Position numbers and translations under genes: made by a program
Notes under the pieces: generated by a model
Seen by the model: the letters and a program-made list of their open reading frames with translations, nothing else
Databases searched by the model: none
What the model was told of the DNA's origin: nothing
From: Arachidicoccus soli
GTDB taxonomy: Bacteria > Bacteroidota > Bacteroidia > Chitinophagales > Chitinophagaceae
Reading direction: 5' to 3'
NCBI RefSeq assembly: GCF_003600625.1
Contig: NZ_CP032489.1
Span: forward strand, 2,356,001-2,420,000
Length of the DNA: 64,000 nucleotides
Shown: in pieces, positions 52,788 through 61,526 of the stretch
Layout: each line of letters starts with the position of its first letter
How positions within the stretch are numbered: the stretch's first letter is position 1

Positions 52788-55712
52788 CTAACGTCCGTTC
52801 TGGGCAATCATCTCTTTCAGCGATTGATTAAAATCTTTAAGGTCTGCCAGCTGCTCCAACTCAATGGGCATACGATATTGCCAATACTGGTTCGGGTTTT
52901 CAGGGTGATTGATCTGCTCATCTTCCACATTCGCAAAATGAAAGGCGTCATTATTATTGAGCAAATCTTGCATCAGGAAAATACTCCACATAGCAGGCGA
53001 CTGCAAATGATCCTGCAGGATCAGTCTGTTTAACCAACCGGGACAATCAGCTTGTGCAGGAGCGATTCCTTCCTGCAATAATGCATTGTTATAAAAAGAC
53101 TGGGCACCAGCTCTACTCAAATGAAGCCACCACCCCCTGATCGTACTGGTATCATGGGTAGAAGGGGAGACAACACTCAGATAGGGAACATTTTTCAGGT
53201 TTTCAAAACCACTGCCCAACTGTTTCGGCATACGTTGCACATAGAGTCCCAGAAGACCAAGATGCTGCATGACTTCAGGAACAGAGTTAGGAACAAAGCC
53301 CAGATCCTCTCCGCAAACCAACATATTCGTTGCATTTTTTATGGCCGGGAGTTTTTCCATCGCTTCTGATTTCCATAGATCGTTTTGCCGGTGAAAAAAG
53401 TAATCGTCATATAAATTCAACAATCCATTTTTTACCTCATTATTCAAATATTGAAAAGAAGAAGTATGTTGCATATTGAATCTGAAATGAAAAGCCTCTT
53501 CCTCATTTTCTACCGGCAACAATATCACATTTGCCAATAATTCCATTAAAGATTGCAATAACCATCTGTTATAAGTATTCTTCTCCTGCCTGTCAAAATA
53601 ATCTACCAGTTTCCGTTGTGTACTGAATGCCTCCTTAAATAAATAAATCCCTTCTTCTTTTTCCTCAAAATAAGCCGACACAACCTTATCGAAGGAATCC
53701 ACAAATATTTCTTTTAATATTTCAAAATGTATAAAAGGCTTCCATAAACGTTCCAACGGAAAATGCACGCCAATGCGATATAATTCATTCTTGTCTATAG
53801 GTATCGCCGGCTCGAAATGCCCAAGGATGCCCTGTGTTGCAGATACCGGGATACTCCAGATTCTAAAAAACCCAAGGACATGATCCAGGCGTATGGCATC
53901 AAAATATTGTGAAGTATGCCCTAGCCGATTACGCCACCAATCATATCCCTCCACCTTCATCTCCGGCCAGTTATACGTAGGGAAGCCCCAATTCTGACCA
54001 CTCACAGCAAAATCATCGGGAGGTGCACCCGCCTGTGAATTCGTATTGTATAAAGATTTATTCACCCATACATCCACACTATTTCTGTAAACACCAATGG
54101 CAATATCACCTTTCAATACCACCTGATGTGCGTGTGCATAAGCCGCTGCATCCGTTAATTGTGCATGCAAGTGATATTGAACAAAGTAATGCACTAAAAA
54201 CGCATCCTTCTCCTTCAGTTCCTCCGGCAACTCATCACTATAAGCGGCTTCCGTCCATTGAGAAAAATCTACTGTTTTATACTTGTCCCTAAAATAACAA
54301 AAGCAGGCATAGGGCCGCAGCCAGTTTTCATTCACCGCATAAAACTTCTGATATTCTTCCGAAGAGAAAACAGCTTCTTTAGCAATGGGGAAAATCTCTC
54401 TGATAAACTGCCACTTCAAATCTAAGGTCGTTTCGTAATCTACCTTCTCCAGTGCGTTTAAGGCTGCACGTTGTGTTTCGTATTTCTCCAATAAAGCCTC
54501 TGCCCCAACCGCGATATCCGGTAAATGTAAATAAATAGGGTGCAGAGCAAATACAGAGATAGCCGCATAAGGATAGGCATCTTTCCAGGTACCGGTTGCC
54601 GTCGTATCATTAACAGGCAATAACTGCATTAATTTCAAACCCACAGAATGCGCCCAGTTAGCAGCCTTCTTCAAGTCGTTAAAATCGCCGATACCGAAAC
54701 TGGTTTCAGAGCGCAAACTAAAGAGAGGAGTGATGACACCCGCCCCCTTCCAATTCCTTCAGTTGGTTCTAAAGAAACCATCATTTAATATAGCGTTTTT
54801 AGCTTCCGTCGCAGCTTTTAACAGTTGACGATTTTCACCTTCTTCAAAGGCAACAAATGTTTTAGCAGCGATATCGTAAATGCCGTATTTGTATTGAACA
54901 GGATTTTTCCTTTCTGTAATTGTCAGATTCACTTTCCAAAAACCGGACTCCTTATCAGGGAAAAGTAAAATCGCCTTTTCAGGGTTCCAGTTATTCAGCT
55001 TCTCCATATCCCCTAAAATACAAACAACATGATGGGGCGCCAGCTGGGGTGCTTTAACCTTAAATTGATGGGTTCCTTTTTTAAGTGCAGATTTCTCAAT
55101 AGATGCAATTGTTTTAGACGTTAAAACTTTAAACACATCCGAAGAGAAAGCATTTTGTTCGTATCCGGAAAAATTCCAGGCGTCTGTAATATTCACGCTA
55201 GCATACTCAGATGGAATCTCCAATTGATAGCTGGCACTCTTCTCAAAACTGCCGTCTTCATTCTTAATAATATAATAATAATTTAATCCCTTCTCAGCTA
55301 GCATCTTTTTATCTAATTGAACATTTACAGCCCAATGGCTTTGATCGACATAGGTAAGCGCAACGGCTTTATCATCACTATGAGCACCAAGCGCTTGCTG
55401 ATTGCCAACGATATAAATAGATTGTCCAAAATTAGTCCCATATATTAACTGAAAACTGACAGAGATATAGGAAGACTCAACCTTAACCTTTACGCCTGCT
55501 TTGGGAGAAGCTTTTTTCTTAGTTATTTTTTCCGTTTGCTTCTCAGTGACAGGTTTAATGGGAGTTTCAGCAGCTATGGCTTTCTTAGTAACTGCTTTTT
55601 TTACCGTTGCTTTTTTAGTGGCAGATTGTGGAGATTCCTTCACTATATTTGTTGCGGTAGCAACTTTATTAGCGCTTGCTTTTTTCGGTGTTTTTTCTTT
55701 TTCGGTTGCCAT
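52788..55712 (-). pseudogene. malQ: 4-alpha-glucanotransferase (CBM20-CBM20-GH77) interrupted by one in-frame TGA
   Basis: One frame of 974 codons broken only by TGA at 54761-54759. Before it: two CBM20 domains (residues about 80-300). After it, in the same frame: NWKGAGVITPLFSLRSETSF, the start of the GH77 barrel, then the nucleophile Asp in AIRLDHVLGFFR, the acid/base Glu in VCGEDLGFVP, and STHDTSTIRGWW. No ATG lies between the stop and the barrel; TTG at 54716 is the first alternative start. Family role: moves maltodextrin units in glycogen/starch use. The GH77 part (52788-54758) is otherwise intact, so the break is recent, an assembly error, or read through. Confidence 0.85.
54759..55712 (-). 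CDS. N-terminal half of MalQ: Lys/Ala-rich tail plus two CBM20 domains
   Basis: 317 residues, ATG at 55712. Residues 1-78 are Lys/Ala/Thr-rich with repeats such as ATKKATVKKAVTKKAI, like a histone H1 tail. CBM20 domain one runs about 80-185 (VSFQLIYGTNFGQSIYIVGN, then HWAVNVQL), domain two about 195-300 (HQFKVKAPQLAPHHVVCILG, then YKYGIYD). Ends at GFFRTN and TGA, exactly where related MalQ proteins continue into the GH77 barrel. If translated alone it would be a starch-binding protein without a catalyst. Confidence 0.8.
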   Translation of the reverse strand: MATEKEKTPKKASANKVATATNIVKESPQSATKKATVKKAVTKKAIAAETPIKPVTEKQTEKITKKKASPKAGVKVKVESSYISVSFQLIYGTNFGQSIYIVGNQQALGAHSDDKAVALTYVDQSHWAVNVQLDKKMLAEKGLNYYYIIKNEDGSFEKSASYQLEIPSEYASVNITDAWNFSGYEQNAFSSDVFKVLTSKTIASIEKSALKKGTHQFKVKAPQLAPHHVVCILGDMEKLNNWNPEKAILLFPDKESGFWKVNLTITERKNPVQYKYGIYDIAAKTFVAFEEGENRQLLKAATEAKNAILNDGFFRTN

Positions 55713-55779
55713 AAGAGATAATTAAAGATGATTGATTTTATAGATTACATTAATTTTTAATTTAAAAAATTATGTAATT

Positions 55780-55787
55780 CAAAGATA
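55780..55787 (-). promoter_or_regulatory. Probable -7 element of malQ
   Basis: TATCTTTG on the minus strand, with a leader of about 61 nt. Confidence 0.4.
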
Positions 55788-55815
55788 CAACTTATTTTTG
55801 AAAATATAGATGTAT

Positions 55816-57150
55816 CTATGGTACGGTAACAGCTTCATTGATTTTAGAAATTGCAGAGGCAGGGATATCTTTCCCTTCAAATTCCACAGTACCTTTCATC
55901 GTAAAAATGATATTCTTTGATTTTATTAAACCAGAAGAAGCATCTATTTTCATTTTACCCGTTTGCGTACCTGAGAATTTTGTTTTAAATGTATGCCCGT
56001 CACTTTGTATAGCGCCTGTTTGTTCAACGGAACCTGTCAACAAAACAATGATATCATTGCGCAATATATTTTGCACTTCATACCTATTCACTCTTTTGTT
56101 GGAACCGTTTACCGCAGAGTCTTTCCAGGCATCCCCGATTTTCAATCCACTTAAAGGTTTATTGATAAGCAAGCTGAAATTATTTCCCACTTCCGCATCA
56201 CCACCCGAAGAGAGTGAGAGGCTTCCTAAAACCGAACGTATTTTTTTGCCCATCTCTGTTGTATCAGTCTGGGTAATCACATCATTACTATCCACAATAA
56301 GTTGCGCATGCTTGCCCACAATATCATAGAGCGGTTTAGCAAATGTAGAAGTAGAGTCTTGTTTTTGTTCAGAATTATATTGTAGTTGAACGCCCATCGT
56401 TTCCACTTCAGTATTCAATTTAGTAACCGATACATCGAATAGGAACTGCTGCCCCACTGTATCCTTCAAGAAATATTCGGTATTAAAGTCCGCCTTTGTT
56501 TTATAGGAAACATTCTGTTGCAAAATGGACAGATCGGTTTCCGTTTCTATACTGGTATTTTTTTCAAATTTTTTGTTCGGAATGAACAGTTGACGAAAAG
56601 TATAAGCCTGGGTAGCGCTTTTGGGTGTAAATAAGTGATCTACACCCTCCCTTGTCCGGGTGCTTGACGCCGAAGGAAGATCCTTTTGTACAGGCGGATT
56701 TTTTGTAAAGATATCCGGAATTGTATCTTTTGCAGGGATGGAATCCACTGCCGTTTTCTGATAAAGCGTATCCTTTTTATTACTGCCAGCAATAACAGGT
56801 ATATCCCCCTTAATTTTGGCGGAACTATCCATTCGCTTTAGAGACGCAGTCGTATCACCACTATTTTGTTGAACAAAAGAATTCTTTAAAGTGTCCTTTC
56901 TAATAAACCCCGTATCGGTTGTTGTTTTTTCAGCAATAGAATCTTTTGGTTGCTGAGAGAAAAGTTGAGGAATGGTATCTTTTGAAGAGTGCTTTATCTC
57001 AGTTATCTCTTTGGAAGAAATAGAATCAGAATCAGGAGCTTGTTTAACAGGAAGCCCACCTATTGAATCCTTTCTATGGTTAAATGTAGAATCTTGTGCA
57101 TAAGCATTTGAAGCAACAATAAAACATAAACACAATATCAATAATTTCAT
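55816..57150 (-). CDS. Exported DUF6263 family protein with long repetitive linker
   Basis: 444 residues from the ATG at 57150, which begins a signal peptide (KLLILCLCFIVASNAYAQ); an in-frame GTG seven codons earlier is unlikely. Residues about 20-180 are low-complexity, with repeated KDTI/KDTL and DSI units, probably disordered. The C-terminal part (about 190-444, TEVETMGVQLQYNSEQKQDS to the end) fits DUF6263, with GKMKIDASSGLIKSKNIIFT near the end. Function unknown, secreted or periplasmic. Confidence 0.8.
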   Translation of the reverse strand: MKLLILCLCFIVASNAYAQDSTFNHRKDSIGGLPVKQAPDSDSISSKEITEIKHSSKDTIPQLFSQQPKDSIAEKTTTDTGFIRKDTLKNSFVQQNSGDTTASLKRMDSSAKIKGDIPVIAGSNKKDTLYQKTAVDSIPAKDTIPDIFTKNPPVQKDLPSASSTRTREGVDHLFTPKSATQAYTFRQLFIPNKKFEKNTSIETETDLSILQQNVSYKTKADFNTEYFLKDTVGQQFLFDVSVTKLNTEVETMGVQLQYNSEQKQDSTSTFAKPLYDIVGKHAQLIVDSNDVITQTDTTEMGKKIRSVLGSLSLSSGGDAEVGNNFSLLINKPLSGLKIGDAWKDSAVNGSNKRVNRYEVQNILRNDIIVLLTGSVEQTGAIQSDGHTFKTKFSGTQTGKMKIDASSGLIKSKNIIFTMKGTVEFEGKDIPASAISKINEAVTVP

Positions 57151-57211
57151 TCTATAATTCGCTTTTTGCACATGGCACCTATTACATTTTCCTTGCCAAA
57201 AGTAGTTTTAG

Positions 57212-57219
57212 CAAAGGTA
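57212..57219 (-). promoter_or_regulatory. Probable -7 element of the DUF6263 gene
   Basis: TACCTTTG on the minus strand, about 60 bp before the ATG. A second match (TACTTTTG, 57204-57197) lies closer. Confidence 0.35.
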
Positions 57220-57258
57220 TTCAAACAAAACATTAGTATAAATATTCTTTAAAACGAA

Positions 57259-57299
57259 AACTACAGCAAGCGCCTGTTCCTTCACCACTTGCTGTAGTT
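57259..57299 (-). terminator. Terminator of the PLP-enzyme gene
   Basis: Twelve-bp perfect arms AACTACAGCAAG (57259-57270) and CTTGCTGTAGTT (57288-57299), followed by TTTCGTTTT on the minus strand; 9 bp beyond the stop codon. Confidence 0.82.
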
Positions 57300-57307
57300 A
57301 TATTTTA

Positions 57308-58468
57308 TTAACCCAGTGCCTGTTTTAAATCCTCTATCAGGTCATCCGCATCTTCAATACCCACGCTCAACCGCATCAAAGAATCATTCAAGCCATTCTT
57401 AATTCTTTCTTCCCGGGGGATAGAAGCGTGTGTCATTCTAGCCGGATGATTAATTAAAGACTCCACACCTCCAAGGCTTTCAGCCAAAGTGATAATTTTG
57501 GTAGAAGTAACCACACGGTCAACCTCCTCGATAGAACCATTTTTTAGTTCAAAGCTCAGCATACCACCAAATTTGCGCATCTGTTTTTTAGCAATTGCAT
57601 AAGCCGGATGATCTTCAAAGCCACACCAATGAACAACGGCAACCTTCGGGTGGTTACGTAAAAAGTGTGCGATTTTTTCACCATTCTCACAATGCCTGTC
57701 CATCCGAACATGCAAAGTTTTAATACCGCGCAAAATCAAGAAACAGTCCTGCGGGCCGGGGATTGCACCACTGCTCTTTTGTATAAAATATAATTGATCA
57801 AACAAATCTTTATCATTCACCACAAGAGCGCCTAACACGACATCACTATGCCCACCCAGATATTTTGTTGCAGAATGCAAAACGATATCCGCACCAAAGT
57901 TCAAGGGGTTCTGTAAGTAAGGAGAAGCAAAAGTATTATCCACACAAAGCCAGGCCCCTACCGATTTTGCGAGTTTAGATACAGCTTCAATATCCGTAAT
58001 ATTGATAAGCGGGTTAGTAGGTGTTTCAGTCCAAATAAGTTTGGTTTTTGCATTCAGCAAAGGGCGGATGTTTTCCGCATCCTTCATATCTACATAATGA
58101 AATACAATTCCAAACTTTGCAAATAACTGTGCAAACAAACGATAAGTACCACCATACATATCAGTAGCCGCAATCACTTCATCGCCCGGGCTCAATAATT
58201 TAATAACTGCATCGGTAGCCGCTACACCACTGCTAAATGCCAACCCATAATTTCCATTTTCAATGGTTGCCAAAGCCTTCTCTAACGCCGCTCTCGTAGG
58301 ATTGCCAGCGCGGGAATAATCGTACCCTTTGGTAACACCCGGTGATTGTTGTTTGAAAGTAGAGGTTTGATATATAGGTGTCATAATAGCACCTGTTTCT
58401 GCATCCGGTTCCACGCCGGCATGAATCATTTTTGTCGCAACCTTATAGTGCGTGTTGTCATCTGTCAT
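57308..58468 (-). CDS. Cys/Met metabolism PLP enzyme (cystathionine gamma-synthase/lyase family)
   Basis: 386 residues, fold-type I. PLP-binding Lys202 in LHSATKYLGGHSDV, YDYSRAGNPTRAALE near residue 50, ATDMYGGTYRLF, WTETPTNPLINITDI and SLGGVESLINHPA near the C-terminus. The enzyme either joins cysteine to an activated homoserine (metB) or splits cystathionine (metC/cysteine lyase); the sequence alone does not settle this, so no symbol is given. It is a single gene with its own promoter and terminator. Confidence 0.9.
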   Translation of the reverse strand: MTDDNTHYKVATKMIHAGVEPDAETGAIMTPIYQTSTFKQQSPGVTKGYDYSRAGNPTRAALEKALATIENGNYGLAFSSGVAATDAVIKLLSPGDEVIAATDMYGGTYRLFAQLFAKFGIVFHYVDMKDAENIRPLLNAKTKLIWTETPTNPLINITDIEAVSKLAKSVGAWLCVDNTFASPYLQNPLNFGADIVLHSATKYLGGHSDVVLGALVVNDKDLFDQLYFIQKSSGAIPGPQDCFLILRGIKTLHVRMDRHCENGEKIAHFLRNHPKVAVVHWCGFEDHPAYAIAKKQMRKFGGMLSFELKNGSIEEVDRVVTSTKIITLAESLGGVESLINHPARMTHASIPREERIKNGLNDSLMRLSVGIEDADDLIEDLKQALG

Positions 58469-58497
58469 GGCTATATAATAATTAATTTAAAGATGAG

Positions 58498-58505
58498 CAA
58501 AGGTA
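58498..58505 (-). promoter_or_regulatory. Probable -7 element of the PLP-enzyme gene
   Basis: TACCTTTG on the minus strand; leader about 23 nt. Confidence 0.45.
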
Positions 58506-58509
58506 AAAT

Positions 58510-58818
58510 TTATTGCGAAGGATGCGGGTACTTTTTTAGAAACTGTCCAGTAATATAGATTCCAACCCATAAAGAGCCAACTGAGTCCATGCCCTTCAGG
58601 AGAAGCAAATGCAGTTCTATTTCTTCACCTTCTAAATTGCAAGGCTTTTCCGATTGTAACCTTTAGGAATGGGCAATTTTCCATTCTATGGTGGGTTGCA
58701 ATATGCCTCCGACATTTTTAAAATAAGTGAACTATTCTACATAATCTCTATCGCCTACAGCTGGATCTCGTATCGGAATATAGAAACTTTCCAGACGACT
58801 TCCTTTACTCGGATTGCA
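58510..58818 (-). pseudogene. Decayed ORF downstream of the Panacea antitoxin gene
   Basis: One minus-strand frame of 103 codons that reads like protein but holds two stops (TAG and TAA): SKGSRLESFYIPIRDPAVGD, then FTYFKNVGGILQPTIEWKIA, and later GSLWVGIYITGQFLKKYP. There is no start codon. Family not recognised. It fills most of the 58469-58827 gap and begins 10 bp after the antitoxin gene's stop, so it may be a lost third gene or a relic of what the TA module inserted into. Confidence 0.4.
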
Positions 58819-58827
58819 TCACTCATT

Positions 58828-59832
58828 TTAAATCTGATTTAGTTCAAAAGCGTATTCATAACTGATTACACTTTTGCCTTTTTCGTTTTTCTTCCATGCT
58901 TCTTCCAAATGACTTAGTTCAATAATATCGCTCGTACTTGTTTTTTTGAATACGGTCGATACTTTTTCTAATACTTCTAATTCGGATTCTGAAAACAATT
59001 CTGAATTAAATGGTCTGCCTTTTCTTGCGTTGAATTGTTCGCCTGTATAGCCTTGTGGAAATTCTGTGTATTGGATTTCAATTTCATTCTCACTAACTAA
59101 ATACTCATAAATACTTGCATATTTATCTGGCACCGGACCTTTATCAATGGCTATATACCTCTTCCCGGTTATGGAAAAGCAACTTTGCTTGAACATTAAA
59201 AAATCGGCATAAAATAACAGCTTATTCATTTTGGTTTTGAAAGGCTGAAGCTTCTCTGAAAAATAAACGACCATTTCGGTGAATTTTTCAAAATTTGGAT
59301 TTCTATAACCCGAATAAATGTCTGCCAAATGATTCCCCAACAAATAGTTTTTCAAGTTCAAATTGAAAATATTTCGCTTTCTTTCTTCAACTAATAGTTG
59401 TGCTTTTTGAATGTATTTTGCTTTGAATTTTTCGTCTAACGTGCCACACAATGCCACCATATCAATGAAGTTCTTAGGATCATCAATCACCTGAATTAAT
59501 TTTGCATTAGCAGTACTTGGCATTTCGCCTGCTTCATATTGCCTATAACTATTGATTCCAAAACCTAAAATTTCAGACATCTTCGCCGCGGACAAGTCAT
59601 ACTTTTCACGAATTTTGAATATTTCGTCAGGAAACGGAATATTGAATTTATCCCGATATTGGTTATATAGCTGGTTTATATTCACCTCATCTAATGCTGT
59701 GGTGGTAAATTGCTCTCCGCTATCCTTGCAGCGATAATAATGAAAAACAATTTCGAATGTTTCCTTTCTGAAATCCATGGACCTTTTTTCTTTGGTCAAA
59801 CTCATTTCTTTACCTGTAATAGGACTTTTCAT
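58828..59832 (-). CDS. Panacea-domain antitoxin with MqsA-like HTH
   Basis: 334 residues. N-terminal part (1-60) has an MqsA-like start (MKSPITGKEMSL, one weak Cys only, so no full zinc finger). A helix-turn-helix follows (about 65-115, IREKYDLSAAKMSEILGFGI, with SYRQYEAGEMPS). The C-terminal half (about 165-334) is a Panacea/DUF4065 (SocA-like) domain: FKTKMNKLLFYADFLMFKQS, AIDKGPVPDKYASIYEYL and LSHLEEAWKKNEKGK. Panacea domains neutralise many unrelated toxins. It follows the toxin gene by 6 bp; the HTH likely represses the operon. Confidence 0.85.
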   Translation of the reverse strand: MKSPITGKEMSLTKEKRSMDFRKETFEIVFHYYRCKDSGEQFTTTALDEVNINQLYNQYRDKFNIPFPDEIFKIREKYDLSAAKMSEILGFGINSYRQYEAGEMPSTANAKLIQVIDDPKNFIDMVALCGTLDEKFKAKYIQKAQLLVEERKRNIFNLNLKNYLLGNHLADIYSGYRNPNFEKFTEMVVYFSEKLQPFKTKMNKLLFYADFLMFKQSCFSITGKRYIAIDKGPVPDKYASIYEYLVSENEIEIQYTEFPQGYTGEQFNARKGRPFNSELFSESELEVLEKVSTVFKKTSTSDIIELSHLEEAWKKNEKGKSVISYEYAFELNQI

Positions 59833-59838
59833 AATGGT

Positions 59839-60186
59839 TTATTTTAAAGGATAATTCATTTTATGTTGTGCCAGATGAAACGAAATACAAATGACACTGT
59901 TGCTCATTGCGCCAATGGTGATTTTGATATATACTTCTTTATTCTTTACGGTTTTACCAAATACCCACATATCAGCTCCTCCGTATAATTTTTCTTCTAT
60001 TGGACCTTGACTATAATCTTTGACTTCAAGCATTTCTATAATTGTTTTGCGTTCTATAGGGCGAAGCTCCAGATCTATCAAAGCTTGCGCATTCTTACCC
60101 CTATCGTCTCGGAATAATACATCCCAAAATCCCATCTTTTCCTGGAAGTTTTTTAAAAAGAAGATTACATCTGCTTCTGTTGCCAT
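59839..60186 (-). CDS. MqsR-like type II toxin
   Basis: 115 residues. The C-terminal strand pattern VYIKITIGAMSNSVICISFH matches the QVYLKITVIHDVLIVSFK strands of E. coli MqsR, a RelE-fold mRNA interferase cutting at GCU; YGGADMWVFGKTV corresponds to its HTIWQDVYRP stretch. N-terminal helix EADVIFFLKNFQEKM. Gene order toxin-then-antitoxin is the MqsRA order. The assignment to MqsR is by pattern rather than close identity. Confidence 0.75.
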   Translation of the reverse strand: MATEADVIFFLKNFQEKMGFWDVLFRDDRGKNAQALIDLELRPIERKTIIEMLEVKDYSQGPIEEKLYGGADMWVFGKTVKNKEVYIKITIGAMSNSVICISFHLAQHKMNYPLK

Positions 60187-60204
60187 ATATTACGGTTGGG
60201 ATTG

Positions 60205-60279
60205 CAAAGATAATACAATTAATTAAAACACAACCATAAAGTTGTTAAATTGTATTTTAAAACCAAGTAATACAACTTT
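60205..60279 (-). promoter_or_regulatory. Toxin-antitoxin promoter with inverted half-sites
   Basis: The -7 element TATCTTTG (minus, 60212-60205) has a GTTG at about -33. Around it lie three copies of the ACAAC half-site: 60230-60234, inverted at 60241-60245 (GTTGT), and 60272-60276. The outer pair forms AAAGTTGT/ACAACTTT (60238-60245, 60272-60279). This arrangement suits autorepression by the HTH antitoxin (inference). Confidence 0.45.
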
Positions 60280-60334
60280 AAAATTTTTTAATTACGGATT
60301 ACAGATTTTTAGATTATTTTATTTGTATAATTAA

Positions 60335-61411
60335 TCAGGTTAAATTTTGCATGCAGCATTTTTTATACTTTTTTCCGCTACCACAAGGGCATGGTTCATT
60401 TCTTCCAATTTTATCCGCAGCAGCTGCTAATGGTTGAGGTGTATTAAAATTAGGGATTGGTTCTTCTTCCCGATAGCCACTCCAAGTGCTTAAGACATTG
60501 TTGTAAAGTTCAAAAATATTGTCTATTGCATATTTTTTATTTCTTTTTGAAGGCCTGGCAAATTCCTTCTCCACTTTGTCGTAGTCCCCAACTATACCAA
60601 TAGATACATACCCCTTTTCGTACAGGGCTTTAATTATAGGCAGCAATTCATAGAGATTACAATCCAAAACATCAATAATGGCTAACCCTAAAAAATCGCT
60701 ATCAATCAGGTTATCTTCCAGTGATGCTTTTGAAAATACAGTAAACACTTCAGAAAAAACAGTTAGCAGCTCATCCCTTTTTTCGGAATGACGAACTACC
60801 ATTTGGCAAAATGCTTCTGAGATCGCCGACTTACAATAGGTATTTACTCCTGGCTGCAATAGAAAGTCTTTAAGTATTGCTGTATTATTAAATCCCAAGC
60901 CATAAAAACATTGCCAAAGAGTTACTGTAATATGGTCGCCTAACCAGAATTCTACCAATTCATCATCGTATTTTAAAAAAGAAATAATCTTTGGCAGACT
61001 CTCAGCAGCATTTAATTCTTTTAATAAAAAGAGTGCGTGTAAAACAAAACTATGGGTTTCTTCCTGCCAACCCAACGCATCAAAATAATCATATCGTTCA
61101 ACAGCATCTTCCAATATTTTTTCAAGGTCTTCAACAAGTGAAACCCGCGGCAGGGCGAAAATCCCCTTTAACTTCTCATGCGATATGGCTATGCCAAAAT
61201 GATAGAGATCTTGTATTTCAGTATGATTAAATGTAGGTGCCACTCTTGTTTGTAATTTCGGGGTCAATTTCATCGCGATAGTAGAAATTTTTTGTTTTCT
61301 TTCTTCTTCAATTCGCGCCGCCGCATTTTTCATTCGCAATTGAAATAAAAAGGATTCTGCTTCCTCCGTATCATGGTGATCGGGCGCAATTTCATAAAGT
61401 ATTTCAAATCT
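60335..61411 (-). pseudogene. DUF1186/SEC-C protein gene, 3' part cut off by IS1634
   Basis: The frame runs from the IS junction (61411) to a stop at 60335, with no natural start. The DUF1186 helical-repeat region ([20 protein letters not shown], then [18 protein letters not shown]) is followed by a C-terminal SEC-C zinc motif [16 protein letters not shown]. Positions 60704-61411 are duplicated at 63096-63803. Together with the 5' part it once encoded one protein of at least 424 residues. SEC-C modules bind zinc and often attach to SecB or ribosomes; the role here is unknown. Confidence 0.85.
60704..61411. repeat. 708-bp direct repeat, left copy (IS1634 target duplication)
   Basis: Identical as far as I can compare to 63096-63803, same length, without indels. 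The element lies exactly between the two copies, so this is a target-site duplication. Confidence 0.93.
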
Positions 61412-61477
61412 CCTGACTTTGACACCATAGTTTTTATTTAATTTATAATCGTCTGGTAATTAGATAAATGTGTTTTA

Positions 61478-61522
61478 TGGGACACCCAAATGGGTGTCCC
61501 AGCCTATTAAAGATTACTTTTG
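61478..61522 (+). promoter_or_regulatory. IS1634 transposase promoter overlapped by a palindrome
   Basis: A perfect inverted repeat TGGGACACCCA (61478-61488) and TGGGTGTCCCA (61491-61501) precedes the -7 element TACTTTTG (61515-61522). The predicted start falls at about the ATG (61527), implying a leaderless or near-leaderless mRNA. The same GGGACACCC core is found 15 bp inside the right end, so transposase may bind here. Confidence 0.5.
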
Positions 61523-61526
61523 TGGC

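Noticed and set aside
54759-54761. TGA in malQ as a selenocysteine or reassigned codon
   Set aside because: The linker position is not catalytic, no selenocysteine genes or stem-loop were seen, and many genes here use TGA as a normal stop.
61470-61526. Upstream GTG at 61470 as start of the IS1634 transposase
   Set aside because: It would encode through the palindrome and lies upstream of the -7 element; the ATG at 61527 begins the conserved sequence.
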